Source of the DNA: Pseudomonas sp. FP2335
GTDB taxonomy: Bacteria; Pseudomonadota; Gammaproteobacteria; Pseudomonadales; Pseudomonadaceae
NCBI RefSeq assembly: GCF_030687535.1
Contig: NZ_CP117437.1
Coordinates: 3,865,501 to 3,929,500 of the forward strand
Direction: 5' to 3'
Length of the DNA stretch: 64,000 nucleotides
Part shown: positions 8,595 through 17,212 of the stretch, one piece after another
Numbering within the stretch: the first letter of the stretch is position 1
How the letters are laid out: each line of letters opens with the position of its first letter
Translations under genes and position numbers: made by a program
The notes under the pieces: generated by a model
Database searches by the model: none
What the model saw: only the letters and a program-made list of their open reading frames with translations
What the model was told of the DNA's origin: nothing

Positions 8595-9853
8595 GACGCC
8601 TCCACAGGCATGTCCAACGCCAGCGCCCAACCGGCGCCGGGATGACTGATGATCTTCAATTCGCCGCCCAAACAGCGCGCACGTTCATACATCGAATGCA
8701 GGCCCACACCGCGCCGCTGAGGCTGCTGCGCGCCGTGGCCGTTGTCGCGCACCCACAGGCGCAGGCGCGTCCCGCGATGCTGCAAACGCACGCGCACCTG
8801 GCTGGCGCCGGCGTGGCGCACGATGTTGGTCAAGGCTTCCTGGAGCAAGCGATACAGGTGGGTCTTGTCGGCCGGGGACAGCGGCGGCAGCGCCTCGCTG
8901 ACCTGCAACTGGCAGTCGATGCCATGGCTGGCACGCCATTGCGTCACCAACATGCCGAACGCCTCGGCCATCGGCAGGTGTTGCAGGGCCACCGGGTAAA
9001 GGTCGTGGACCAGTTCGCGAAAGCCCTGCTGCAAGTGGTCGCAGTGTTCTTCCAGCAGATGCACGGTACGCGTCAGCGTGGCGGGTTGATGGGCGATCAG
9101 CGGCAACAGGCACACCTGGGCGCGAATCCCCGCCAGGTACTGGCCGAGGTCATCGTGCAGGGTCTGGGCCAGGCGGGTGCGCTCTTGTTCCTGCACCGCC
9201 AGCAGGGTTTGGGTCAGCCGGGTGTTGTCGGTGCGCGCCTGTTCGAGGGCATCGGTCATGCGGTTGAAATGCCGCGCCAGTTGCTGTGCCTCCGGCACCC
9301 CGGCGCTGCGCAGGCGCACATTGAGACGGCCGCTGCACACGTGCTGCAGGGCCAACAGCAATTCGTCCAGCACACCCATGCCACGGCGCACCGCCCAGCG
9401 AATGGTCAACAGGCTCAGGGCCAATGCCAGCGCACACAGGCCCAGCAATTGCTGCAAGGAATCCCAGACCTCATCGATCTCGTCACGCGGGTCGACGCCG
9501 ATGGACACGCGCCGGCCATCGGCCAGGTCGAGCACCTCGGCACTGTGGCGCGCCTGGGCAAACAGCAGGCGCCCGAGCCACGCATCCAGCCCCTCTTGCT
9601 CCGGCGCGGGCGGGGTTTCATCGGCGCCCAACCAGTGCACGCGCACATGGCGCAGGCTGGCGGTGAGGCGTGGTTGCAGGCTGGCCGGATCGCGCACGGC
9701 AGTTTCACTCAGGTAATGCACCACCGCTTCGGCCGACTGCAACTCGCGCTCCACATCCGCCAGGGCCTGATGCATCAGCAACGCCGTGCAGGCGCAGGTG
9801 ACCAGCGCGAAGAAACCGCACACCCACAGGTTGATCCGCCACAGCGCTGACAT
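8591..9853 (-). CDS. pedS2: Sensor histidine kinase PedS2
   Basis: Membrane sensor kinase of 420 residues. TM1 about 7-28, a periplasmic domain to about 131, TM2 about 132-154, HAMP about 157-208, then a HisKA_3 dimerisation helix with phosphorylated H233 (TLHDDLGQ) and a C-terminal HATPase (NIVRHAGAS, DNGHG, GVGLHSM). The periplasmic domain contains an acidic run (DPRDEIDEVWD, 121-131) that could contribute to metal sensing, as proposed for lanthanide recognition by PedS2; that is inference. The start at 9853 follows the stop of a tiny upstream ORF by two bases. Confidence 0.87.
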   Translation of the reverse strand: MSALWRINLWVCGFFALVTCACTALLMHQALADVERELQSAEAVVHYLSETAVRDPASLQPRLTASLRHVRVHWLGADETPPAPEQEGLDAWLGRLLFAQARHSAEVLDLADGRRVSIGVDPRDEIDEVWDSLQQLLGLCALALALSLLTIRWAVRRGMGVLDELLLALQHVCSGRLNVRLRSAGVPEAQQLARHFNRMTDALEQARTDNTRLTQTLLAVQEQERTRLAQTLHDDLGQYLAGIRAQVCLLPLIAHQPATLTRTVHLLEEHCDHLQQGFRELVHDLYPVALQHLPMAEAFGMLVTQWRASHGIDCQLQVSEALPPLSPADKTHLYRLLQEALTNIVRHAGASQVRVRLQHRGTRLRLWVRDNGHGAQQPQRRGVGLHSMYERARCLGGELKIISHPGAGWALALDMPVEAS

Positions 9854-9855
9854 GC

Positions 9856-9972
9856 CTAGCGCGCCAGCACAGTCGGCACGAGCGCCGCCGAGCGCGGTGC
9901 GTGGGGTCGGTCGATGCCGATCAGGCTGACGATCAGCAGGAACGGCAAGAGCAACGCCTTGATAATTCGCAT
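9856..9972 (-). CDS. Possible 38-residue exported/membrane peptide upstream of pedS2
   Basis: ATG at 9972 opens a 38-codon frame beginning MRIIKALLLPFLLIVSLIGI, a basic start and hydrophobic stretch like a signal peptide or single TM helix, ending VPTVLAR. Its stop lies two bases before the pedS2 start, which suggests one transcript and translational coupling. The ribosome binding site is weak. It could be a genuine small ped protein or only a leader ORF. Confidence 0.4.
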   Translation of the reverse strand: MRIIKALLLPFLLIVSLIGIDRPHAPRSAALVPTVLAR

Positions 9973-10034
9973 GATCGTGCAACCCCCGCAGCGGATACTG
10001 GAGCCCCATGCTAAAACCGCACCGCGTGCGGCGG

Positions 10035-10054
10035 GCTACTACCTTGGTACTGCC
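10035..10054. promoter_or_regulatory. ped box upstream of the ped ABC transporter operon
   Basis: GCTACTACCTTGGTACTGCC, the same near-palindrome as at 4968, about 75 bases before the binding-protein start. A GCTACT sequence about 7 bases downstream could serve as -10. Confidence 0.55.
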
Positions 10055-10128
10055 CCAGCGCTACTTTCTGCATATTTGCAGGGGTAACCGGGCTTTATAT
10101 GCTGGCGCCAACTGTCTTGGAGTGCCTT

Positions 10129-11301
10129 ATGCGCCAGCTCGCCCCTTTCGCCGTGACCTGCCTGCTGGCACTCACCTGGGCCACCGCCGGCCAGGCCGCC
10201 GAGGCACCGCTGCAAGTGCAGATCGGCTACCTCGGCTATCGCCCGGACCCGGGGCCGTTGCTGTCCAACGTGATTGCCGAACCCACCGATGCCGGGTTGC
10301 GGGGCGCCGAATTGGCGATCATCGACAGCAACAGCACCGGCGCCTTTCTCAACCAGCGCTACAGCCTGATCGACGCGACAGTCGATAACCCCGAAGACCT
10401 GCTTGCCGCCGCGCAGAAGCAACACGACCAAGGCCTGCGCCTGTTTGTCGTCAACGCCCCCGCCGCCAGCCTGCGCCAACTCAGCGCCGCACTGCCCGAC
10501 AGCCTGCTGTTCAACGCCGGCAGCCCCGATGACAGCCTGCGCAGCACCGACTGCCTGGGCAACGTGCTGCACAGCCTGCCCAGCCGGGCCATGCTCGCCG
10601 ATGCGCTGGCGCAATTTCTGGTGACGCGCAAATGGCAGAAGGCGCTGCTGATTGTCGGCCCCACTCCGGACGATCAAGCCTACGCCGCCGCCCTGCGCCG
10701 CGCAGCCAAGCGTTTTGGCCTGCAACTGGTGGCCGAGAAAGCCTGGCGTTTCGACAACGACCAGCGCCGCAGCGCCCAGGCCGACATGCCGTTGTTCACC
10801 CAGACCGCCGAATACGACGTGGTGCTGGTCGCCGACGAGCGCGGCGACTTCGGCGAATACGTGCCCTACCAGACCTGGTACCCGCGCCCGGTCGCCGGCA
10901 CCCAGGGTCTGACGCCCACCGGCTGGCACAAGAGCGTGGAAACCTACGGCGCCGCCCAACTGCAAAAACGCTTCGAAGCCCTCGCCGGACGCTGGATGAA
11001 CGACCGCGACTTCGCCGCCTGGATGGCCGTGCGCAGCGTCGCCAGTGCGGTGAGCAAGCTGCGCGAGGTCGACCCGATGAACATCCGCCAGCTGGAGATC
11101 AGCGAGCAGTTGCCGCTGGACGGTTTCAAGGGCCGCAAGCTCAGCTATCGCCCGTGGAATGGCCAACTGCGCCAGCCGATCCCCATCGTGCAACCCCGTG
11201 CACTGGTGAGCACCTCGCCCCAGGACGGTTTCCTGCACCCTTTCAACGAAATGGACAGCCTGGGCTACGACAAACCCGAGGTGACCTGCCGCTTTCCCTG
11301 A
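10129..11301 (+). CDS. ABC transporter substrate-binding protein of the PQQ alcohol dehydrogenase system
   Basis: Periplasmic binding protein of 390 residues with a type I (Leu/Ile/Val-binding-like) fold. Start 10129 is preceded by TTGGAG and opens a signal peptide ending GQAAEA. It belongs to the ABC-type binding proteins found only with PQQ alcohol dehydrogenase clusters (probably pedA1 or pedA2 of P. putida naming). First gene of a rightward operon with a beta-propeller protein, an ATPase and a permease. The ligand is unknown, perhaps an alcohol or its acid product. Confidence 0.85.
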   Translation: MRQLAPFAVTCLLALTWATAGQAAEAPLQVQIGYLGYRPDPGPLLSNVIAEPTDAGLRGAELAIIDSNSTGAFLNQRYSLIDATVDNPEDLLAAAQKQHDQGLRLFVVNAPAASLRQLSAALPDSLLFNAGSPDDSLRSTDCLGNVLHSLPSRAMLADALAQFLVTRKWQKALLIVGPTPDDQAYAAALRRAAKRFGLQLVAEKAWRFDNDQRRSAQADMPLFTQTAEYDVVLVADERGDFGEYVPYQTWYPRPVAGTQGLTPTGWHKSVETYGAAQLQKRFEALAGRWMNDRDFAAWMAVRSVASAVSKLREVDPMNIRQLEISEQLPLDGFKGRKLSYRPWNGQLRQPIPIVQPRALVSTSPQDGFLHPFNEMDSLGYDKPEVTCRFP

Positions 11302-11331
11302 ACACACAACAACAACAATAAGGAATACGCC

Positions 11332-12291
11332 ATGCGCCGCACCCTGCTCTCCTGCGCCCTGCTGCTTGCCGCCGGACACGCCGTGGCCGCCACGGCCTGG
11401 GTCTCCAACGAGAAAGACAACAGCCTGAGCCTGATCGACATGCAGACCCTGCAAGTCACCGACACCCTCAAGGTCGGCCAGCGCCCACGCGGCCTGCTGC
11501 TGTCCCATGACAACAAGCTGCTGTACATCTGCGCCAGCGACTCGGACCGCGTGCAGGTGATGGATGTGGCCACGCGCAAGATCGTCAAGGAGCTGCCCTC
11601 CGGCAAAGACCCCGAGCAATTCGCGTTGCACCCCAACAACCGCTGGCTGTACGTCTCCAACGAAGACGACGCGCTGGTCACCGTGATCGACACCGAGACC
11701 GCCAAGGTGCTCGGCCAGATCAACGTCGGCGTCGAGCCCGAAGGCATGGCAGTGAGCCCCGACGGCAAGTGGGCGGTGAACACCAGCGAAACCACGAACA
11801 TGCTGCACTGGATCGACACCAGCACCCAGACCCTGGCCGACAGCACCCTGGTGGACCAACGCCCGCGCTTCGTCGAATTCAACCATGACGGCACGCAACT
11901 GTGGGCCTCGGCGGAAATCGGCGGCACCGTGACCATCCTGGATGTGGCCAGCCGCGCAATCCTCAAGACCCTGACCTTCAAGATCAAAGGCGTGCACCCG
12001 GACAAGGTGCAGCCGGTGGGCATCAAGCTGAGTGCCGACGGCAAATACGCCTTTGTCGCCCTCGGCCCGGCCAACCATGTGGCGGTGATCGACGCCAAGA
12101 CCTACGAGATCCTCGACTACCTGCTGGTGGGCCGTCGTGTGTGGCAGCTGGCATTCACCCCGGATGAGAAACAGTTGCTGGCCACCAACGGCGTGAGCGG
12201 CGACGTGTCGGTGATCGACGTGGACAGCCTCAAGGTGCTCAAGTCGGTCAAGGTCGGGCGTTATCCGTGGGGCGTGGTGGTCACGCCATGA
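11332..12291 (+). CDS. PQQ-dependent catabolism-associated beta-propeller protein
   Basis: Exported YVTN-type beta-propeller of 319 residues with signal peptide ending HAVAA. Repeated blades are seen (VWVSNEKDNSLSLID-like units, then WLYVSNEDDALVTVID, YAFVALGPANHVAVID, LLATNGVSGDVSVID). It belongs to the propeller family tied to ped-type ABC operons. Preceded by AATAAGGAATACGCC, a good ribosome binding site. Its stop overlaps the ATPase start (ATGA). Confidence 0.85.
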   Translation: MRRTLLSCALLLAAGHAVAATAWVSNEKDNSLSLIDMQTLQVTDTLKVGQRPRGLLLSHDNKLLYICASDSDRVQVMDVATRKIVKELPSGKDPEQFALHPNNRWLYVSNEDDALVTVIDTETAKVLGQINVGVEPEGMAVSPDGKWAVNTSETTNMLHWIDTSTQTLADSTLVDQRPRFVEFNHDGTQLWASAEIGGTVTILDVASRAILKTLTFKIKGVHPDKVQPVGIKLSADGKYAFVALGPANHVAVIDAKTYEILDYLLVGRRVWQLAFTPDEKQLLATNGVSGDVSVIDVDSLKVLKSVKVGRYPWGVVVTP

Positions 12292-13019
12292 ACGCGCTGG
12301 ACGCCAGCGCCATCAGCTTCTCCTACGGCGCGCGCCAGGCGTTGCGCGAGGTGAGTTTCAGCCTGGCGCCCGGGCGTTTTGCGGCGTTGCTAGGGCCCAA
12401 TGGCGCGGGCAAATCGACCTTGATTGCGCTGCTCACGCGTTTATATGACTTGCAGAGCGGCGACATCCGCGTGGGCGGGCATTCATTGCGCGAGGCGCCG
12501 CGTGAGGCATTGCGCCAACTCGGCGTGGTATTCCAGCAAAGCACCCTGGACCTGGATTTGAGCGTCGAACAGAACCTGCGCTACCACGCCGCGCTGCACG
12601 GCCTGTCGCGGCGTCAGACCGAGTTGCGGGTGGAGGCCGAACTGGCGCGCCAGGCCCTCGGCGAGCGGCGCCGGGAAAAGGTCCGCGAACTCAATGGCGG
12701 CCACCGCCGCCGCGTGGAAATCGCCCGCGCCCTGCTGCACGAGCCGCGCCTGCTGTTGCTCGACGAAGCCAGCGTCGGCCTCGACCCGGCCAGCCGCCTG
12801 GCGCTGAACCAACATGTGCGCACGCTGTGCCTGGAACAAGGCATCAGCGTGCTGTGGACCACCCATTTGCTCGATGAAGTGCAGGCTGACGACGCCTTGA
12901 TGATTTTGCATCGGGGTCGCCTGGTAGCCAGCGGGCAACTTGACCGCCTGCTGCTGGAGCAAGGCGACGACCTGAGCGGTTTGTTCGCACGCCTGACCCG
13001 CGCAGAGGTGGCGGCATGA
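12288..13019 (+). CDS. pedB: ABC transporter ATP-binding protein, ped system
   Basis: ATPase of 243 residues. Walker A GPNGAGKST, Q-loop near VVFQQS, a divergent signature ELNGGHRRRVEIA (LNGGH instead of LSGGQ), Walker B LLLLDEAS, switch His in TTHLLDE. Start 12288 overlaps the propeller stop by four bases; a longer in-frame start upstream has no ribosome binding site. It is of the drug/polysaccharide export type, so the system may export rather than import, despite the linked binding protein. Stop overlaps the permease start. Confidence 0.88.
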   Translation: MNALDASAISFSYGARQALREVSFSLAPGRFAALLGPNGAGKSTLIALLTRLYDLQSGDIRVGGHSLREAPREALRQLGVVFQQSTLDLDLSVEQNLRYHAALHGLSRRQTELRVEAELARQALGERRREKVRELNGGHRRRVEIARALLHEPRLLLLDEASVGLDPASRLALNQHVRTLCLEQGISVLWTTHLLDEVQADDALMILHRGRLVASGQLDRLLLEQGDDLSGLFARLTRAEVAA

Positions 13020-13807
13020 ACGCCTACTGGCAGTGTTTCAGCGGCATCGTCCTGCGCGAATGGCTGCGTTTTGTCTTGCAGCGCACACGGTTCCTCAGCG
13101 CCCTGGTGCGGCCATTGCTGTGGCTGCTGGTATTCGCCGCAGGCTTTCGGGCAGCGTTGGGCATCTCGGTGATCGAACCCTACGACACCTACATCCCCTA
13201 CGAGGTGTACATCATCCCGGGGCTGGCCTGCATGATCCTGCTGTTCAACGGCATGCAGGGCTCGCTGTCGATGGTCTACGACCGTGAGATGGGCAGCATG
13301 CGCGTACTGCTGACCAGTCCGCTGCCACGCACGTTTTTGCTGTGCAGCAAGCTGCTGGCGACCTCGTTGATTTCGCTGTTGCAGGTCTACGGGTTCCTGG
13401 CGATTGCCTGGGTGTATGGCGTGCAACCGCCGGCCCTGGGCTTGCTGATCGCCTTGCCGGCGCTGTTGCTGGTGGCGTTGATGCTCAGCGCGCTGGGCTT
13501 GCTGCTGTCCAATGGGATCCGCCAATTGGAGAACTTTGCCGGGGTGATGAATTTCGTGATCTTCCCGCTGTTCTTCCTGTCGTCGGCGCTCTACCCACTG
13601 TGGAAGATGCGCGATTCCAGCGAGTGGCTGTACTGGCTGTGCGCGGTCAACCCGTTCACCCACGCGGTGGAACTGGTGCGCTTTGCCCTCTACCAACGCT
13701 TCGCCGGCCTGGCCCTGCTGGTGTGCCTGGGGCTGACCGTGGTGTTCACGGTGTTGGCGGTGCTGACCTTCAATCCGCAGCATGCCGCCCTGCGCAAAAA
13801 CGGCTGA
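13016..13807 (+). CDS. pedC: ABC transporter permease, ped system
   Basis: ABC-2 type permease of 263 residues with six predicted membrane segments. It resembles PedC, the permease of the alcohol-linked ABC system. Conserved pre-helix features include PLPRTFLLCSKLLA and a late FFLSSALYPLW segment typical of ABC-2 exporters. Overlaps the ATPase stop by four bases (ATGA), so one operon. Confidence 0.88.
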   Translation: MNAYWQCFSGIVLREWLRFVLQRTRFLSALVRPLLWLLVFAAGFRAALGISVIEPYDTYIPYEVYIIPGLACMILLFNGMQGSLSMVYDREMGSMRVLLTSPLPRTFLLCSKLLATSLISLLQVYGFLAIAWVYGVQPPALGLLIALPALLLVALMLSALGLLLSNGIRQLENFAGVMNFVIFPLFFLSSALYPLWKMRDSSEWLYWLCAVNPFTHAVELVRFALYQRFAGLALLVCLGLTVVFTVLAVLTFNPQHAALRKNG

Positions 13808-13827
13808 TCTACTCCTTTAGTACTGGT
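13808..13827. promoter_or_regulatory. ped box upstream of the CxxxCW gene and agmR
   Basis: TCTACTCCTTTAGTACTGG, a fourth copy of the ped near-palindrome, directly after the permease stop and about 80 bases before the next start. A TCTATC sequence 8 bases downstream may be a -10. Places agmR in its own regulon if it is the binding protein. Confidence 0.5.
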
Positions 13828-13904
13828 TTTCGTGTCTATCGTCGCATTCCCAAGGCAGCGGGACTGACGTGTAATGGCCGCATAACGATAAGGATTGACC
13901 TGCC

Positions 13905-14444
13905 ATGCTGCCCGCCCGACTGCCCCTGCTGGTCTTGCTGTGCCTGCTCTGCGCCAACGCCCAGGCTGAGGCGCCGTTGTTTTCCACCGACGGCTACCGC
14001 ATCAGCCTGTACCGCAGCCCCACGCCGGCACAGGCGCCCGGTGCGACCATCGTCGACACCCCTGCCCTGCAAGCCCTGCTCACCCAGAACCCGGCGCCGG
14101 TGTTGATCGATGTGTACCGGCGCCAATACCTGCAAGGCCGCTTCATCGAAGACCAGCCCCACGCCAACCTGCCCGGCAGCCACTGGCTGGCCAATACCGG
14201 CGACGGCGACCTCACGCCCGAGTGGCAAAGCTACTTCGCACGCCACCTGTACACATTCACCGGCGGTCAGCTGACCCGGCCGTTGGTCTTCTACTGCCGC
14301 TCCGATTGCTGGTTGAGTTGGAACGCGGTAAAACGAGCCGCCAATCTGGGCTATACCTCGGTGTATTGGTATCGCGATGGCCTGGATGCGTGGGAAGCGG
14401 CAAAACTGCCAGTGATGGCTGCGACACCCGAGCCCTTTCAATAA
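13905..14444 (+). CDS. PQQ-dependent catabolism-associated rhodanese-like CxxxCW protein
   Basis: Exported protein of 179 residues with signal peptide ending ANAQA; AAGGA ribosome binding site upstream. The C-terminal half is rhodanese-like: LIDVYRRQ (residues about 67-74) and the active loop FYCRSDCWLSWNA, where the usual single active-site Cys is replaced by a C-x3-C-W pair. Found as a family only beside PQQ alcohol dehydrogenase genes; may be a periplasmic thiol/disulfide or sulfur-handling protein. Cotranscribed with agmR, 27 bases apart. Confidence 0.85.
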   Translation: MLPARLPLLVLLCLLCANAQAEAPLFSTDGYRISLYRSPTPAQAPGATIVDTPALQALLTQNPAPVLIDVYRRQYLQGRFIEDQPHANLPGSHWLANTGDGDLTPEWQSYFARHLYTFTGGQLTRPLVFYCRSDCWLSWNAVKRAANLGYTSVYWYRDGLDAWEAAKLPVMAATPEPFQ

Positions 14445-14471
14445 AAAACCACAACAAGAAGGTGAACGGCC

Positions 14472-15137
14472 ATGTACAAAATCCTGATTGCCGACGATCA
14501 CCCGCTGTTTCGCGAGGCGATCCACAACGTCATCAGCGACGGCTTTCCCGGCAGCGAAGTGATGGAAACCGCCGACCTCGACAGCGCCCTCGCGCTGACC
14601 CAGGACCACGACGACCTTGACCTGATCCTGCTGGATTTGAACATGCCCGGCATGCACGGCCTCAATGGCCTGATCAACCTGCGCAACGAATCGCCGACCA
14701 TCCCGGTGGTGATCGTCTCGGCCGAGCAGGACAAGCAGATCGTGCTGCAAGCCATCACCTACGGCGCCGTGGGGTTCATCACCAAGTCGTCGCCGCGCCA
14801 ACAAATGACCGAAGCGATCCAGCAGATCCTCAACGGCAACGTATACCTGCCGCCCGACATCATCCGCACCCAGAAAAACCCCAACCAACGCCGCATGAAC
14901 GACACCCCGGGCTTTGCCCCGGAGCTGCTGCAGGCACTGACCCGCAAGCAATTGCTGGTGCTGGAGCGGATGACCAAGGGCGAATCGAACAAGCAGATCG
15001 CCTACACGCTGGAGATTGCCGAAACCACGGTGAAGGCCCATGTGTCGGCGATCCTGCGCAAGTTGAATGTGCATAACCGGGTGCAGGCGATCCTGAGTGC
15101 CGGCGATATCGACTTCGGCTCGTACCTGCGCCGCTGA
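14472..15137 (+). CDS. agmR: LuxR/NarL-type response regulator AgmR (PedR1/ErbR)
   Basis: Response regulator of 221 residues. Receiver domain with DD at 8-9, phosphoacceptor D55 (LLDLNMPG) and conserved Lys in TKSSPRQ; LuxR-type HTH at about 155-210 ([22 protein letters not shown]). Family knowledge: AgmR/ErbR activates PQQ alcohol dehydrogenase, cytochrome and PQQ genes in pseudomonads. AAGAAGGTGAACGGCC gives the ribosome binding site. Its kinase partner is probably the convergent hybrid kinase. Confidence 0.87.
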   Translation: MYKILIADDHPLFREAIHNVISDGFPGSEVMETADLDSALALTQDHDDLDLILLDLNMPGMHGLNGLINLRNESPTIPVVIVSAEQDKQIVLQAITYGAVGFITKSSPRQQMTEAIQQILNGNVYLPPDIIRTQKNPNQRRMNDTPGFAPELLQALTRKQLLVLERMTKGESNKQIAYTLEIAETTVKAHVSAILRKLNVHNRVQAILSAGDIDFGSYLRR

Positions 15138-15161
15138 TCCCCCTGCCCTATGGAGATCCAC

Positions 15162-15251
15162 TGTGGGAGCGGGCTTGCTCGCGAATGCGGTGGGTCAGTC
15201 ACTAGATTCATTGACTGACCCACCGCATTCGCGAGCAAGCCCGCTCCCACA
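15162..15251. repeat. REPIN (TGTGGGAGCGGGCTTGCTCG class)
   Basis: Inverted arms of about 31 bases around the loop, between the convergent agmR and hybrid-kinase genes. Nothing else is recognisable in this gap. Confidence 0.9.
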
Positions 15252-15268
15252 TTTTGATCTGCGTTTTG

Positions 15269-17212
15269 TCAGGGGCGGCCGAGTAAGTGACTCATCGCTG
15301 TCTTTAACTTCATCGGCCGCACGGGCTTATGCATCAACGTATGCCCCAACTCACGAATCTGCTGCTTCAACTCATTGCTGTAGTTGGCCGTAATCATCAA
15401 CGCCGGGATCGCAGTGCCGCGCCGGGCGTTGATGCGGGCCACGGCGTCGACGCCGTTCTGGTCGTCGTCGAGGTGGTAGTCGGCGATCAGCAGGTCCGCC
15501 TCGGCATGGTAGTTGTCCACCTGCCGGGCCAGGTCCTGTTCCGACAAGGCGGTGGTCACCCGGCAACCCCAGCCTTCGAGCAAAGTGCGCATGCCCGCGC
15601 AGATCGCCGCGTCGTTATCCAGCACCCACACCCGCGCGCCCTGCAAACGTTCCAGCAGCGCTTCGCTCATGCACGGCATCGGCAGCGACTTGGGCGCGGT
15701 GGCGCTGAGCGGCACTTCCACGCTAAACATCGAGCCCTTGCCCGGCCAGGATTTGACACTGATGCGATGGCCAAGGATTCCGGCGATTTTCTCGACGATG
15801 GCCAGGCCCAGGCCCAGCCCGCGATCCTGGTCCGGGCGCTGGACGTCACCGCGCTTGAACTCCTGGAAAATCTCCTCCAGGCGTTCCTCGGCAATACCCA
15901 TGCCGCTGTCCCACACCTGGATCAGCAAACGCTGCTGCTGGCGTCGGCAGCCCAGCACCACACGGCCCTGGTAGGTGTAGCGCAGCGCGTTGCTGAGCAG
16001 GTTGCGCAGGATTCGTGCGAGCAGCTGGATGTCGCTGCGCACCAGCGCCGAGCAGCCGACAAAGTGCAGCTCCAGGCCTTCGGCGCGGGCCAGTTCGGTG
16101 TATTCGGCGGCGAGGTTTTCCAGCAGTTCGCTGAGGGCGAACGGCGCCATGTCGGCCTTGATCACCCCGGCGTCGAGCTTGGAAATATCCACCAGGGTGC
16201 CCAGCAGGTTTTCCACGTCTTCCAGGGAGTTGCTCACGTTGCGCACCAGGGTTTCGCTGGGGCGCTCCAGCAGTGCGCTGGTAAACAGGCGTGCGGCGTT
16301 GAGCGGTTGCAGCAAGTCATGGCTGACGGCGGCGAGGAACTTGGTTTTCGACAGGTTGGCCTTTTCCGCCTCTTGCTTGGCTTCGCGCAGGCGGGTTTCC
16401 ATGCGTCGGCGCTCGTCGATTTCCTGCAACAACTGATCGTTGAGCGCAGTCAGTTCCGAGGTGCGCTGGGCCACGCGCTGCTCCAGGTGTTGATAGGCCT
16501 GGTGCAGGGCCTCGGCGGTGCGGCGGCGCTCGGTAATGTCGCGGATCAGCACGAAGATCCCCACCACCTCGCCACTGGCGAGCAGGTTCGGCACGTAGGA
16601 GCGCAGCATGTAGCGCTCCTGGTTGTTGATGTTGGTTTCGGCGAATTCGAACGTCACGCTCTCACCCGCCAGGGCGCGGGCGACGTAAGCGTCGAGGCGC
16701 TGGCAGTGCTGCTCGCTGTGCACTTCGCGCAGGCTCTGGCCGAGCATCATGCCGCGCGGCCAGCAGTACCATTCTTCGTAGACTTTGTTGGTGAACTCGT
16801 AGACCAGGTCGGCGTTGAGGTAGCCGATCAGCGCCGGCACGTTGTCGGTGATCAGACGAATCCAGCGTTCACTTTCCTGGGCTTTTTGCGCCGCGGCCTG
16901 CTCGCCGCGCAGGGTTTCGGCGCGCAGCCGCGCGTTGATCAACAGGTGGTTGCTGGCCTTGAGTTCGGCCATCGCCTGGTTCAGCGCGTCGGTGCGTTCG
17001 CGCACCTGTTCGGCAAGCACCACCGAATGCTGGAACGTGGTGTACGGGTTGTTGCCCTGGGTCATGCCGGATTCGATACGCTCGATCAGGGCCGCGTTGA
17101 TCCGCGCCAATTTGTGATTGGCCTGTTGCAGCTGGGCGACCTGGGCGCGCAGTTCAGCGTCGGCCACGGGCAATGGCGACCCCGGTGAAGGTCTGGTTGA
17201 TGTGCATGCCAT
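15269..17212 (-). CDS. pedS1: PAS-containing hybrid sensor kinase/response regulator PedS1
   Basis: Cytoplasmic hybrid kinase of up to 647 residues. Order: N-terminal coiled coil, PAS domain about 118-230 (RLITDNVPALIGYLNADLVYEF), second coiled coil, HisKA with phospho-His in AAVSHDLLQPLNA, HATPase (NLLSNALRYT, DSGMGI, GLGLGLAIV), C-terminal receiver with Asp in LLIADYHLDDD. No membrane segment is evident. Start 17212 follows GGAGAACAG; an alternative GTG at 17167 gives 632 residues. It overlaps the FIST gene by 59 bases. Domain order matches the NahK/ErcS' group; with its FIST partner it probably feeds AgmR. Confidence 0.83.
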   Translation of the reverse strand: MACTSTRPSPGSPLPVADAELRAQVAQLQQANHKLARINAALIERIESGMTQGNNPYTTFQHSVVLAEQVRERTDALNQAMAELKASNHLLINARLRAETLRGEQAAAQKAQESERWIRLITDNVPALIGYLNADLVYEFTNKVYEEWYCWPRGMMLGQSLREVHSEQHCQRLDAYVARALAGESVTFEFAETNINNQERYMLRSYVPNLLASGEVVGIFVLIRDITERRRTAEALHQAYQHLEQRVAQRTSELTALNDQLLQEIDERRRMETRLREAKQEAEKANLSKTKFLAAVSHDLLQPLNAARLFTSALLERPSETLVRNVSNSLEDVENLLGTLVDISKLDAGVIKADMAPFALSELLENLAAEYTELARAEGLELHFVGCSALVRSDIQLLARILRNLLSNALRYTYQGRVVLGCRRQQQRLLIQVWDSGMGIAEERLEEIFQEFKRGDVQRPDQDRGLGLGLAIVEKIAGILGHRISVKSWPGKGSMFSVEVPLSATAPKSLPMPCMSEALLERLQGARVWVLDNDAAICAGMRTLLEGWGCRVTTALSEQDLARQVDNYHAEADLLIADYHLDDDQNGVDAVARINARRGTAIPALMITANYSNELKQQIRELGHTLMHKPVRPMKLKTAMSHLLGRP

